DNA of 64,000 nt from Heracleum sosnowskyi (Eukaryota; Streptophyta; Magnoliopsida; Apiales; Apiaceae). The stretch covers positions 110,071,111-110,135,110 of the forward strand of contig CM061244.1 in NCBI GenBank assembly GCA_030848705.1, written 5' to 3'. The position numbers and the translations under genes are program-made. Below the pieces are notes generated by a model. It made no database searches. It worked only from the letters and a program-made list of their open reading frames with translations, and had not been told where the DNA came from. Positions 11,716-21,995 of the stretch are shown in pieces. Position 1 is the stretch's first letter. Every line of letters begins with the position of its first letter.

Positions 11716-12972
11716 CTACCGTGGTTGTGAAGTATGCTCATCTTGCTTCACTCTATAAACCCACCTGTTTTTCCAAGCTCGTTTTCCCTTAGGTAGCTTC
11801 ACCAACTCAAAAGTATTATTCTCATACAAGGATTTCATCTCATCTTGCATGGCATAAACCCACTCCTTCTTGTGCTCATCTTTCATAGCTTCTGTATAAG
11901 ATTTAGGTTCACCACTGTCAGTCAATAGAACATACTCATCAGCAGAATACCTGTTAGAAGGATGACGATCTCTGGTAGACCGCCTGAGTGGAACGAATGG
12001 TGGAGTATTTGGTACTGGTGACTCCTCATGGGCATCATCATCCATGTCACTATTTTCCAGAGTATCAATATTAGTTACGTGTTGGTCATCATCATGAACA
12101 TCATCTCCAAACTGTGAATCCACATGTCTTGGAGGAACCGGATCCAAATCAACCAGATCATTATTATATTGAGGAACTGTTTCTACTTTCCTAATATCTT
12201 TCAAAGTCTGATCTTCAATAAAGATAACATCTCGGCTTCTCACAATCTTCTTTGAAACTGGATCGTAGAGCCTATATCCGAATTCATCTTGGCTGTAACC
12301 AAAGAATATACACTCTTTAGTCTTCACATCAAGTTTAGACCTCTCATCTTTGGGAATATGCACAAAAGCCTTACATCTAAAGACACGCAAATGATCATAA
12401 GAAACATCTTTACCACTCCAAACTTTATCTGGAATATTAAACTTTAAAGGAACACAAGGTGAGAGATTTAACACATTTACCGTAGTATTTAGTGCCTCAC
12501 CCCAAAAAGACATCGGCAACTCAGCATGTGAAAGTAAACATCCGACTCTTTCCACCAATGTTCTATTCATTCTCTCTGCTAAACCATTAAGCTGAGGTGT
12601 CTTTGGTGGAGTCCTTTGGTGCCGAATACCCTGCTGTCTGCAATACACATCAAAGGGACCTGTATACTCCCCTACATTATCTGTCCGGATACACTTCATT
12701 TTCTTCCCAGTCTGTCTCTCAACTAAAGCCTGAAAATGCTTAAACACATCTTACACTTGGTCTTTCGTCTTCAAGGTATAAACCCATAACTTCCTTGAAT
12801 GATCATCGATGAATGTAACGAAATATAATGAACCACCATTAGTTTTGGTTTTCATAGGACCACAAACATCGGAATGCACCAAGTCAAGTACATGCTCTCT
12901 ACGAGAAGGAGGACGACTCTTAAAAGAAACTATGTTTTGCTTATCTGCCATACAGTGAGAACACCTTTTCAA
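11716..12972 (-). pseudogene. pol: Copia integrase, one internal stop
   Basis: The zinc-binding end (CSHCMADKQ) and the first Asp motif (DLVHSDVCGPM) are read at 12972-12751. After a TAA at about 12750 the frame continues with CIRTDNVGEY (second Asp) and LNGLAERMNRTLVERV (catalytic Glu). Then come the FGYSQDEFGYRLYDP block and the ALNTTVNVLNLSP region. The end of this frame already holds the beginning of reverse transcriptase (WVYAMQDEMKSL, KNRWVYRVKQDE). The frame ends at a TAG near 11716. Confidence 0.88.
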
Positions 12973-13405
12973 ATATATTAGTTAAACCAGATTATACCTT
13001 TTTCTTCGACAGCATATTCATTCCTTTTTCAGTCATGTGAGCAAGTCTCTTATGCCATAATTCAACCTTATCAACATTCTCAACAGCATTAACATTGTCC
13101 TTGGAGATTTACGGCTGAGTCATATATAATTTCGGACACTTCTTCCCTCTTACAACAATTAAAGAACCCCGAGTGAGCTTCCATTGACCATTACCAAAGC
13201 TGCTGACATATCCTTCATCATCAAGAAGGCCAGTAGAAATTAAATTCATTCTCATCAAACTTCAGACATACATCTCCAACGCCAACAACTTTTGCTATGT
13301 CACTGTTACCCATCTTAACATCTCCAAAATCACCAGAAGTATAAGATGTAAAAAAATCCCTTCATGATGCAACATGACACAAAGCACCACTATCAATTGC
13401 CCAAC
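12973..13405 (-). pseudogene. pol: Copia protease and pre-integrase region, frameshifted
   Basis: The protease active-site motif WAIDSGA is seen on minus at about 13386-13403, one frame away from gag, followed by YTSGDFGDVKMGNSD. A pre-integrase motif (ELWHKRLAHMTEKGM) is readable near 13060. Stops and frame changes separate these parts, and no continuous ORF remains. Confidence 0.75.
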
Positions 13406-14284
13406 TCAAATCATCTTTGCAAGGTTAACAATATCTCCATCACAACAGATCAGGTGCTCATCAGTAGTAGCAATCACCACAGAATTATCATTACCACCGT
13501 CAATTTTCGTCTGATCGTTGTCTGAGCCCTTTTTATTTTCTCGCTTCAACTTTCTGCAGAACTTCTTTGTATGCCCCTTTTTACCACAATGATAACACTC
13601 AACATTAGAATACTTACCTCTAGAACTACTCCGTTGATTACCTCTGTTGGTTGGACCTTTGCTTTGAGCTCTTCTCTTTCTTCTAGTGACTAGGACTTCT
13701 GATTGTGAAGAGGAACCTTGTGACTTTCTTCTCATCTCTTCATTCAGAATACTGCTCTTAGCTAATTTCATACTGATAATACCATCCGGAGCTGAGTTCG
13801 ACAAAGACATCCCGAATGTCTCCCATGAATCTGGTAAAGTACCCAAAAGACACAACCCTTGTATCTCATCCTCAAACTTGATACCCATTCCAGCAAGCTG
13901 ATTCATAATTCCTTGGAATGCATTCAAGTGATCAGAAATTGCAGTACTATCCTGATATTTTAGAGACATCAACTGTTTAATCAAATATAGTTTATTATTT
14001 CCTGTCTTTCGAGCATAGAGTTGCTCAAGCTTGTTCCACAAAGTACGCGCATGTGTCTCCCCACTAATATGGTTCAAAACATTATCATCCACCCATTGTT
14101 GTATATACCCACAAACATGTCGATGCAAAATAGTCCATTCTGCCTCTGTTTTATTTGCAGGATTCTCCGTAGCAAACACAGGTAGATAATATTCCTTCAC
14201 ATAAAGAAGATCCTCCATCTTCCCCTTCCAAACATGATAATTAGAACCATTCAAATTAATCATTCTACTTGTATTCATTTCCAT
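13406..14284 (-). CDS. gag: Gag of the Tork-like copia element
   Basis: A 292-residue open frame. The N-terminus (MINLNGSNYHVWKGKMEDLL) is the usual copia gag start, and the middle carries the capsid-like helical segment (LWNKLEQLYARKTGNNK, then LLGTLPDSWETF). A CCHC zinc knuckle (CYHCGKKGHTKKFC) lies at about residues 228-241 within a basic region. Gag packages the element RNA in cytoplasmic particles. The frame ends by a stop just before the protease, which is one frame away. Whether this was once a continuous gag-pol cannot be told from this copy. The start codon at 14284 lies close behind the primer site, as expected. Confidence 0.88.
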   Translation of the reverse strand: MEMNTSRMINLNGSNYHVWKGKMEDLLYVKEYYLPVFATENPANKTEAEWTILHRHVCGYIQQWVDDNVLNHISGETHARTLWNKLEQLYARKTGNNKLYLIKQLMSLKYQDSTAISDHLNAFQGIMNQLAGMGIKFEDEIQGLCLLGTLPDSWETFGMSLSNSAPDGIISMKLAKSSILNEEMRRKSQGSSSQSEVLVTRRKRRAQSKGPTNRGNQRSSSRGKYSNVECYHCGKKGHTKKFCRKLKRENKKGSDNDQTKIDGGNDNSVVIATTDEHLICCDGDIVNLAKMI

Positions 14285-14311
14285 CGTTCAAACAAGTCCA
14301 ATAACAACCAA

Positions 14312-14323
14312 GCTCTAATGCCA
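14312..14323 (-). promoter_or_regulatory. Primer binding site of the Tork-like element
   Basis: Minus-strand TGGCATTAGAGC, three bases inside the 5' LTR, is the initiator-Met-tRNA site TGGTATCAGAGC with two changes. Confidence 0.8.
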
Positions 14324-14326
14324 ATA

Positions 14327-15042
14327 TGATGGGAAAAAAGTGACCACAACGGTAATAACTAAGTGCGGAATTAACTTCGTTGGACAATACTTATCCCTAC
14401 TTGTATGAACCTTCGATGAAACAAACAATTAAAGCAACAATGAACGAAAAACAAGACACCAAAAGTTATACGCGGAAAACCCCCTCAAAAGTAAAGAGTA
14501 AAAAACCACGGGACCGTAGGCCACCCAAACAATTCACTATCACAAATTATATGGGAATACACCAAGTCTACTCTAGACAAAACTAGAGGAATACAATCAC
14601 CTTCACACTCTTGGAATAAGCTGTCAAAAGTATGAAATCAAAAATAAGACAACAATGAGAAAAACCCACGGTGAGGTTTAACCTCACTGTGGTGCAAACA
14701 GCTCTGTTAAGCCCCTTAAGAACTGATCTCTGGATCTCAGAATCCGATATGCACCATTCATAATTTAGATATCACTGTAAGGAAGTTGCTGTCCAAAATT
14801 CAGGACGATCCGACCCGTAGAACTCCGGGAATCGCAAATACAAGGCAGCTTGTGCAAGCAGAAAAATTCCTGCGAATTTTTCACTCTAGATCTCTTTTGT
14901 GTCTAATTTTCCTCTCTCTTGTTTTTATTATAATCCTCCTATAATTATATATAGGGTTCCCTTATTTTTATCTCCTTGTGGGCCAAAACAAGGGTAATCC
15001 AATTGGGCTTTTAATCTCATAGATAGAAACTAAAACCCAACA
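14327..15042 (-). repeat. 5' LTR of the Tork-like element
   Basis: 716 bp, beginning TGATGGG and ending CCCAACA on plus, with the primer site on its left. TSD TGTAG follows at 15043-15047. Confidence 0.92.
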
Positions 15043-15047
15043 TGTAG

Positions 15048-15411
15048 CATATAATCTAGAAGAAATCGAGTGGAGTTTTTCTAAGATCTTCCTATAGCCA
15101 GAGATAGTTGAAGTGATTAAGAGATATTCTTTTCCATTCTCACTAGTAGTTTCAACGTGAAAATCGTTAAGACGAATATCTTTAAAACTTAAGAGGTTTC
15201 TAGTTGACTTGCTAGATTATAGAGCATTTGGTATATAAATTTGTGTTCCACTTGGTAGAATAAAACTAGCCTTCCCAAGACCTTCGATCACATTAGATGT
15301 ACCCGAAATCATCCATACTTGGGAGTTGGTTTTAGTTAACTGTGAAAAATATTCCCGACTTTGTAGAATTGTGTGAGTGGTTGCAGAGTCAGCAATGCAA
15401 ATATCTTCCAT
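15048..15411 (-). pseudogene. pol: Copia protease fragment of the interrupted element
   Basis: The frame opens with MEDICIADSATTHTIL, where DSA stands at the place of the usual DSG aspartic-protease motif. It continues with SREYFSQLTKTNSQVWMISG and a hydrophobic strand. Two stops at about 15217 are followed by more of the pre-integrase region as far as 15048. It then continues across the Tork-like insertion at 9611. The N-terminal side (gag remainder) has been lost. Confidence 0.7.
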
Positions 15412-15639
15412 ACTTACTTACTCTGAATAAAGACATACATAAATAAACGACATTCTCATTAAAATAAGTACACAAAACAGAAATACATAGAACATTACAT
15501 AGAAAGCAAAAGCGTACATAAAAACTGTTCATCTAGGTCATAATAAAGATTAGTCATACTATCTATCTTTAATCCACTCATAACGGGCATGCGGCAAATT
15601 GACAAGTTTCTGGTGATCAAATCTATCTTTAAGATTATT
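15412..15639. other. Non-coding remnant between gag and protease pieces
   Basis: The stretch shows no reading frame. It replaces the middle and end of gag of the interrupted copia element. About 60 bp next to gag still read as gag-like sequence in a broken frame. Confidence 0.4.
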
Positions 15640-15876
15640 CTAAAGGGTGAGTGGGTTTTTGACAGTTAGGTATTCAAATTTTAAATTTTCATGAATGTGA
15701 TGTCTGAGAAAAATGATAGCTTTGGCATTTTGTTCAACAGTTGGGGTTTTTCCTGATTCTATGGTGTCTTTTAATCCGTTAGCACTAAGGTGTAATTCCA
15801 CATCTAGTACCCAAGATAGATAATTATCCCCAGACACATCTAAAGCAACAAACTCTAATTTCGCAAGATTTGTCAT
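15640..15876 (-). pseudogene. gag: Truncated gag N-terminus of the interrupted copia element
   Basis: From the ATG at 15876 the frame reads MTNLAKLEFVALDVSGDNYL and then SWVLDVELHLSANGLKDTI, the N-terminal domain of a plant copia gag. It ends after about 79 residues (VKNPLTL then stop). Full gag of this kind is several times longer and carries a zinc knuckle, which is missing. A further in-frame ATG at 15909 lies upstream, but MTNLAK is the family-like start. Confidence 0.75.
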
Positions 15877-16167
15877 TTTGATAAAGGATTGAACATGATA
15901 AAATATCACACATCAATATTTAAACAATTAATTAAATTTATATGTATACATCAATAATTTAATTCAAAAGTTACGACGACATAGCCGACCACAAAACTTT
16001 TAAATATTACTTGACGGCAGAGTCATCTTTATAGTAGTACTGACGGCATAGCCATCTTTAATATTTAACAATAATAATTTAATAAACTGGAACAATTAAT
16101 AAAAGAAGACAATAGTAATTAAAATTAAATCGTACCTTCTTTATCGATCAAGTTTCAGCTGGTAGAG

Positions 16168-16183
16168 GCTCGTGCTGATAACG
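16168..16183 (-). promoter_or_regulatory. Primer binding site of the interrupted copia element
   Basis: Minus-strand CGTTATCAGCACGAGC follows directly on the LTR end (TATAACA). This is a common copia primer site, different from the TGGTATCAGAGC used by the other elements here. Confidence 0.65.
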
Positions 16184-16429
16184 TGTTATAAAATTAATAC
16201 AATTATTTGAAAGAGAGGACGTGACATGAAATAAAGAACAAATTGAACTATTGCTTGTGTTTCTCTTCTAAGTTGTACAAAAACAATTGCCCGGGAGTTG
16301 CTATTTATAGGACAACAACAACAACCGCATATAGTGTACATATATTATTTTGTAATGAAGCTTCTTGATAAGTTTTCTATTAAATTAACAATACTTTTCT
16401 AAACTCAAGAGGCGGTATCTTTCTTGACA
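16184..16429 (-). repeat. Probable 5' LTR of the interrupted copia element
   Basis: Read on minus the segment starts TGTCAAG and ends TATAACA, about 246 bp, with a TATA box (TATAAATAG near 16290). The outer end is an estimate because the partner LTR is not in the window. Confidence 0.5.
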
Positions 16430-16504
16430 ATCAGCTCAATGAGTTTATAATTGCAACGCTAAATTAGGCAACTTATGCTTTATAAGTTCATAAAGACTTA
16501 TGAG

Positions 16505-16771
16505 GGGTGTTTGTGTACTCAGCTTATTTGATAACTTATAACTTATAAATTGATAAGTTGAATGTTAAAAATCACCAATATTTTACTTAACTTATCACCT
16601 TATTCTTTGATTTCTTTATTTTTTTAATACTTTATATTTTTACCTTTGTGTTTTTAAATATTTTTTTAATTTAAAATGCAAGTGTTGAAATCATTGTATT
16701 TAATAATTATTTTTTCAAATTTAATTTAGCAAACTCTTAACTAAATTATAAGTAAATTTATTCAAACACCC
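16505..16771. mobile_element. MITE-like inverted-repeat element (hAT-like ends)
   Basis: GGGTGTTTG at 16505-16513 is mirrored by CAAACACCC at 16763-16771. The inside is AT-rich with repeated CTTATAAGTTATAA-type words that also pair across the element. GGGTGTTTG ends are common in non-autonomous hAT-type plant MITEs. I found no clear 8-bp target duplication. Confidence 0.4.
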
Positions 16772-16877
16772 GTATAACTTATAAGAATCCATCAACTTAT
16801 CACTTATAAAGCACCTATTCATTTTAAGCTAAACTTGACCCCTAAATGTAGGGCTTCATATATTTGTATCAAAGATA

Positions 16878-17149
16878 CTCCCTCTGTCCCCCTCAATTCT
16901 TTACATTGAGGGGACGGCACGGAGCTTAAGAAAAAATGTAAATTAATAAGAAAAAGTAAGAAAAATGAGTAAAGTGGTGGGACCAATCAATATTTAATGT
17001 ATAAAGTGGGTATAAAGTAGGTATAGTGGAGGAAAGTAGTGGATGTGATTGGATTTTATATTATAAAATGTTACTATTTTTGGTATGTAAAGAAATGAGA
17101 GGGACGTACCAAAAAAGAAAGTGTAAAGAAATGAGAGGGACAGAGGGAG
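16878..17149. mobile_element. Stowaway-type MITE (272 bp)
   Basis: Perfect 13-bp terminal inverted repeats (CTCCCTCTGTCCC and GGGACAGAGGGAG) are flanked by TA on both sides (16876-16877 and 17150-17151). This is the signature of Tc1/mariner-derived Stowaway elements. No coding capacity. Confidence 0.93.
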
Positions 17150-17151
17150 TA

Positions 17152-18001
17152 TTATACATGTCTTTATTTTATATATTTTTTATATTCAGTGAAAAAATAA
17201 ACTCAAATAAAATATGATTTCGGATATAAATATTTATATACTCATTCAAATTAAAAAATATTATTCTCAATAAAATAATTTTACCCGAAAATGTTTAATG
17301 ATCTGTATTAAGTTAAACAAAACCCGAATGTGAACTATATTTTTAGTTCTAGAGCATTTCTTATTAAGTAACATGTATTTTAATTTCTTAATATCATCTA
17401 TTGTTATAAAATACGAGTTATCCATTCAATTAATTATCATCATATACTTAATAGGTTATTTATTTAAGTTTTCAATTCCGATTAATATGTTTTTATAATA
17501 TTATTTTTATTTTAGAATAAATAATTTATTTATATAGTTCAAATAAAAATGATACTAATATTACTAGATCATATTTGACTCATATTCGATAGACTACAAA
17601 TTATCCATTTTGAAAAAAGAAAATTGGGGAATGTCTTACTATAACAGTAGGAACATGAAAATAAAAATAAAATCTGAACACTATGAAAATAAAATGATCA
17701 TATACTTTTCTTGACAAAAAAAAAATATGTATCATAATTTTGCATTACACCCTTTTCCTAAAAATAAATTTTATTATAATAAAATACATAACAAAATTAA
17801 AAATATAACTTTAATCACATGATACATATGATAACAGTAAATCACTTGAAATTGCTTACTATAAAAATTATTAATTCATAAAAATTATTAATTCATGTGT
17901 TATCTATTTGTAGTTACATATGACAACAGCAAATCACGTTAAATAAAATAAATGTATTAAAGTTTAGCGTTTGCTAACAATATTCTTATTGAGTTATAAA
18001 A
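17152..18001. other. AT-rich DNA without recognisable genes
   Basis: No ORF, RNA gene or element end was recognised. The last 150 bp (about 17850-18000) is a diverged copy of 19185-19330. Confidence 0.5.
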
Positions 18002-18660
18002 CTAGTCGAAAAAGTCGCGCTTCGCGGCGACGTAATAATATTTTTAAAAAACTCTATCAATTAAATTATGAAAATTCCTCGGTCCTCGCTAATAAGTTGT
18101 CCTCCCGTGAAACACACTTTCTTTTTTAATATCAAAATCTCAAATTTAATATATTGAATATATACTTGTCTTATATATTAATTTTTATGTTACCATACTT
18201 TTTTCTAATGAGCCACTCTTTCGTTGAAAAAACACGTATACAACTTTACATATATTCTACTTCAAATAGAAATTTTAGTTATGTATTACAAACATTTATT
18301 CTACTTCAAATAAAAATTTTAATTGCAAGTACTTCTTTTATATCTCAACTCTTCTCCTCTATAAATTGAAACATTTATTCTACTTCAAATAGAACTTTGC
18401 AAGTACTTCTTTTATATTTGAATTCTTCCCCTCTACAAATTCAAACTCTACTTCAAATAGAACTTCGAACTTCGCTATAAATTCGAACTATTCTCCTCAA
18501 TAATTTCGAGCACCTGTTCTACTTCTAATATGTTAAATGATATTTTTTTTGATTTATTAGTATCTAAAGTTCAAAAATTCTAGAAAATTAGAAAAATAGA
18601 TTGTGACAATATTAGGGCGTCACCTAACCTCCCGCGTATCCTCCTTTATATATATATATT
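18002..18660 (-). mobile_element. Short Helitron with a GC-rich 3' hairpin
   Basis: On minus the 3' end carries a hairpin with arms GTCGC and GCGAC (18014-18031), then eight bases and CTAG (18002-18005), followed by T. This is the Helitron 3' signature. The 5' end is placed near 18660 at the AT-repeat before GGATACGCGGGAGGT and is approximate. The body holds three or four copies of a TTCTACTTCAAATA-type unit (18240-18480). There is no Rep/helicase, so it is non-autonomous. Confidence 0.6.
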
Positions 18661-18681
18661 GATGATTGATTGTCAATTACT

Positions 18682-19171
18682 AATTTCCCTTCTCCTGGGC
18701 TCATTTTCTCTCTCTCAAACCCTAGCCTCCGTTAAAGATTTTTGAGGGGGCTTCCATAGGTTTTTCATCCGTGGAAAGCCCCAATCCCTTTATTTTTTGT
18801 TTTCTTGTTTTCCTTCAATAAGTTCCCAATTTATTTGGGTTTTGTTAGTCTCTCCTTGTGAGAGTTTGGTTTTTTGTTTTGTTGTGTTTTGGTGTTCTCC
18901 ATGGCCGAGATCATAGATCAACAGGATTTTCATGGGTTTGATTCAGGGATTAAGGTTATTATGGGATCGCATCTATGGTCGATTGCACAGAACATTCGGG
19001 TGAAAATAAGTACATACTTTCAAATCATCTTCAAATCACTTGGTTGCCTCTCTAGGAAGGAAGAATTCAACAGTGATATCTTTAAGCGTCTGTCCAATTT
19101 TGATTGTATTTGTAAATGCCGTATGACTTTTGATTAATGAATTGATTACTTTTTTTCAAAAAAAAAAAAAA
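18682..19171 (+). mobile_element. Short LINE-like retroposon, copy 1
   Basis: The 490-bp body ends in a poly(A) run (about 19158-19172). It is flanked by a perfect 13-bp duplication ATTGTCAATTACT at 18669-18681 and 19172-19184. Its start (CTCTCTCAAACCCTAGCC) looks like a plant LINE or mRNA leader. The 3' end with TTGATTAATGAATTGATT before poly(A) looks like a LINE tail. Target-primed reverse transcription explains all of this. A second copy is at 27338-27881. It could also be a processed pseudogene family rather than an internally deleted LINE. Confidence 0.8.
18901..19137 (+). CDS. Small ORF inside retroposon copy 1
   Basis: An 78-residue frame from the ATG at 18901 (MAEIIDQQDFHGFDSGIKVI) to a stop 30 bp before the poly(A). 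I do not recognise it. The copy at 27682-27365 keeps a related peptide (DLCDFQGFDSLMKIFMG and RSIAQ in common, also CRM near the C-terminus), although its frame opens further upstream. Conservation between copies could simply reflect common descent. No domain, membrane segment or signal peptide is evident. Confidence 0.3.
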   Translation: MAEIIDQQDFHGFDSGIKVIMGSHLWSIAQNIRVKISTYFQIIFKSLGCLSRKEEFNSDIFKRLSNFDCICKCRMTFD

Positions 19172-19184
19172 ATTGTCAATTACT

Positions 19185-19330
19185 TACTATAAAAATTGTT
19201 AGAGAAAATTATGAATGCATGTCTTATCTATTTTTAATTTCATTTTATAATAATAGCAAATCATATTAAATGAAATCAATGTATTAGAGTTTAGAATTTG
19301 CTAACAAGATTCTTGTTCTAAGACATAAAA
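19185..19330 (+). repeat. Diverged copy of 17850-18000
   Basis: Shared words include TTACTATAAAAATT, GTCTTATCTATTT-like, AGCAAATCA and TTTGCTAACAA in the same order. The two copies flank the Helitron and retroposon, which suggests an older local duplication. Confidence 0.5.
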
Positions 19331-19439
19331 TCAACATTTATCATATGTTATATTTATATCATTTATCACATTTCTTGGACACCCATCAACATAAATACGT
19401 GTTTATATGCAGATAATTTTTTTCAGTATGTTATATTTA

Positions 19440-19920
19440 CCGATGTAAGGTTGCTAACCTTTCAATTGTAACTGCGTTCTCATTTGTTCAAAACCTCTAC
19501 TAATCTCCCCAACAGCCGAGCTCCTTTTCAATGAATCTAAATGGTGCACATTGATGCCTTCAAATTCCCTTTGTCACCCAAAATAATCGAAGCACAAGCA
19601 TCTGATTTCGTAATAGTTATGCCAGCCGTATATTTTGTCAGATGGCCAGAACAAGTCTCATAACCAGCCTCTGCGCCAATGGTAAAAGTAGGGTGCCAAC
19701 CGTAGCTGAAAGATCAACTGCACGGGTTCTCTGATTGTGAAGGTTGCATGACAATGGAAGTACTGAATTTCTAGCTTTCCGGAGTTGTAATCTTCTTGAT
19801 GCAAGATATCTAATAGCAACACAGTGCAGGACTGCATTCATCAACCTTTTTATGTTCCATGCAGAGATGTTCATAAGGTTCAACGTATGCAAATGCAGTT
19901 GTTATTGTATCCGCCTGTCT
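19440..19920 (-). pseudogene. Broken VDAC (mitochondrial porin) gene fragment
   Basis: Minus-strand reading in shifting frames gives segments typical of plant voltage-dependent anion channels in correct order: DYNSGKLEIQYFHCHATFT, AVDLSATVGT, TIGAEAGYETCSGHLTKYTAG, ITKSDACASIILGDKGN-LKAS, and a decayed AVGE-RGF-T block. VDAC forms the beta-barrel pore of the mitochondrial outer membrane. Here at least three frame changes and stops break the sequence, and only the middle of the roughly 275-residue protein is present. The segments lie without long gaps, so it is either a processed-type copy or one large exon region captured by a transposon. Helitrons are abundant around it. Confidence 0.75.
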
Positions 19921-20611
19921 TACTGAATTGCCCGTCTGTCCTCATATCACAAACGGCGTTACATACACTAACGGCAGATCATACTATTTGCATGATTTCT
20001 GATAGCCGCAACTTTGCTTGTTTGTTTAATTGAGATACACAAATTGCACAAAGGTGAAGTTCAGTTACACAATTTGCATTTTACTCGTATAAAAATGATT
20101 AATATGGGTTATTTTTGTAGGGTCGTTATAGTGGTTACTGAGCCAGGGATCTTAGGCCATGGATATCTACCTATTATTTTTGTAATTCATACTCCGCATT
20201 TACTTTAAAGCCAGCAAAACTTTAGCACGCAGATTTGGAAGGGAAATCTATCAGTAAGTGATTAGAAAGTAATCAGGAACTATAAGATAACTTTGGATGT
20301 ACATAATCTCCCACTCTAAAAAGACAGTTCATTATGTTTTATTTCGAATTTAAATAAGCTCAGCAAATCCTGGGCGAAAGGAAATTAGAAGTAGACCTAA
20401 ACACAATTTTGTTAGTTGAAGTAGCCAAGTAGGATAAGGATCACATACTTTACATAACCAGCTATTCTAACTTGTCCACATAGCATGCAATTCTTCCCGA
20501 TTACTATGTTGTGGCCTATCTGCAATAAAAATCACAAAGAGAAATTTCTTAATCCAGGAATGGACATTTTCAATAACACAAGAAAAGCTTGACATGCCTG
20601 AACTAAAAATT
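19921..20611. other. No recognisable feature
   Basis: Mixed-composition DNA that may hold decayed further parts of the VDAC copy near 19920-19990. I could not read any domain with confidence. Confidence 0.4.
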
Positions 20612-20746
20612 CTAATTATCCCCTGCTGCAGTATCTCTAGCTGTAACTGCAATGCCAAAATAATGCTCATAATTTAGGGGGTCCTGCTTTAAGACATCGG
20701 CAGCACTAAAAAGATCTGCATGAATTGAATTCGCACCTCTCAACAT
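20612..20746 (-). pseudogene. Exon-like open segment of unknown origin
   Basis: A 44-codon minus frame from the ATG at 20746 reads MLRGANSIHADLFSAADVLK and continues in a sequence of ordinary protein composition (NYEHYFGIAVTARDTAAG) to a stop. Its codon composition is unlike the AT-rich DNA around it, which suggests a captured or decayed exon. I do not recognise the protein. Confidence 0.3.
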
Positions 20747-21560
20747 GGTTCCCTATCCTCACTTTCAACGTGTCTTAAGAAATGAAGTAAAAAAAATCAA
20801 TTAATTTGAAGAATGGGAAGAGGTCTTTTCACCAAATGCAAATTTTAGGGACATTCAGAATACTTTCGAATTTAGGTATGATAAAATTTTCGGACACAGA
20901 CAGAATACAAAGGATGAGGTTAAAGGACCATAGTGTATGCCCCAAATTAACATTGAGCCGGAAATTGTATAATTGTTTCAAAATTTTATGAAGCTGAAAT
21001 TTCTTCACCAAGTCCCATGCTCGTCCACACAAAACTTAAATCCTGTGAGAAAATATTGATTATATAGGGTAAAAGAGTGGAGAATGAACACTGATGAGGC
21101 TTAGCAGTAAAAGATTTTCGAACACCAACTATTAGACGAAAAACGATATAATGTCAATCAAGCATATCATCTGACCAAGTACTATCTGCATAACATCAAA
21201 CTTTGCTTCTGTTAATAGTATAGATAAGAGTCACATTTGTAGAACCAAGCTTGCTAGTCGTACCGGGTAAGTATTAATGTTACTACTATGCACGAAAAAA
21301 TAATTTGGATAGAAGCCAAGCATATAGACTGAACACCAAGAGCTTGGCCAAGGCCTAAAAGAGCAAGCATCAATAAGAAATTCTCCGCTAAGGAAAAAAT
21401 TATTCATAGCTAAGGAAAAAGCTATACATGTCCCTCGTTTAAGCTATATATAACTATAATTGCCCATGTCTTGATGACAAGCTAGCAGATCTGAGAAAGT
21501 TACTAATTGCTGTATATTTTACATTTTTTTGGTAATATTTGCAGTCCAGGGGTTCCATTA
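20747..21560. other. No clear gene; one further exon-like piece
   Basis: Near 21043-20985 (minus) a TCTCACAG acceptor-like site precedes a 17-codon frame ending in EEISAS and a stop, which could be a relic last exon. Otherwise nothing was recognised. Confidence 0.3.
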
Positions 21561-21619
21561 GAGATACTGGAGTTCATGATGGTATTATCAACCAGGTTCT
21601 CATGTTAGTAGTGAAGCTT

Positions 21620-21995
21620 TCGGTTGTTATTTTTAAAAAACCAATGTTAAAACGGACAATTAACAACGGTTAAATTAAGGACACTGATGTTAAAAGTACC
21701 GTTCAACAGCAGTTTGTTTAAACAAGCCGATGTCTTTAAACTACATTACATCGGTTGATTGAAAGTAGCTCATGTATGATAGTTGTTTTAATATCATGAA
21801 TCATGTAAAATCGATGTTAATTCACTTCTTGGACATCGTTATTTATAAGGAAATCGTTGTGTAAATATGCAACAGACATCGGGTAAAAACCGATGTCTAA
21901 AATTCAGACTTTTAACATCACACGCGAAGACATCGGTCGAAATTTAGAAAGACATCGATTTTTAGCCGATGTCTATTGCTATATTTCTAGTAGTG
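21620..21995 (+). mobile_element. Right end of a CACTA-type DNA transposon
   Basis: The segment ends TTTCTAGTAGTG (21984-21995), the reverse complement of a CACTACTAGAAA terminus. It contains many subterminal GACATCGG/CCGATGTC words in both orientations (21720-21975). Terminal CACTA plus short subterminal repeats is typical of this superfamily. I did not find the left end or a transposase. The left boundary given is where the repeat words start. Confidence 0.65.

Larger units (their letters stand above)
9612..15042 (-). mobile_element. Complete Tork-like Ty1/copia element (5431 bp)
   Basis: Two 716-bp LTRs (TGATGGG...AACCCAACA read on plus) bound a gag-pol region on the minus strand. The flanks are TGTAG at 9607-9611 and 15043-15047, an exact 5-bp target duplication. 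I counted about 29 differences between the LTRs (roughly 4%), so the insertion is old. Coding order is gag, protease, integrase, reverse transcriptase, RNase H. Motifs resemble Tnt1/Tork elements. Gag is open. Pol carries a frame change before protease and at least four in-frame stops, so this copy cannot make its own pol. Confidence 0.92.
7013..16429 (-). mobile_element. Degraded Ty1/copia element, interrupted twice
   Basis: Taken in minus order, the pieces form one copia element: an LTR (about 16429-16184), a primer site, the gag N-terminus (15876-15640), protease (15411-15048), integrase (9611-8849) and the integrase C-terminal part with following linker (7500-7013). A solo LTR (7501-8848) and a full copia element (9612-15042) were inserted later, each with a target duplication that marks the break. 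Reverse transcriptase, RNase H and the 3' LTR are missing. At about 7012 the sequence switches to an env-like remnant of another element. The rest of gag has also been lost, between 15640 and 15411. Confidence 0.75.
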
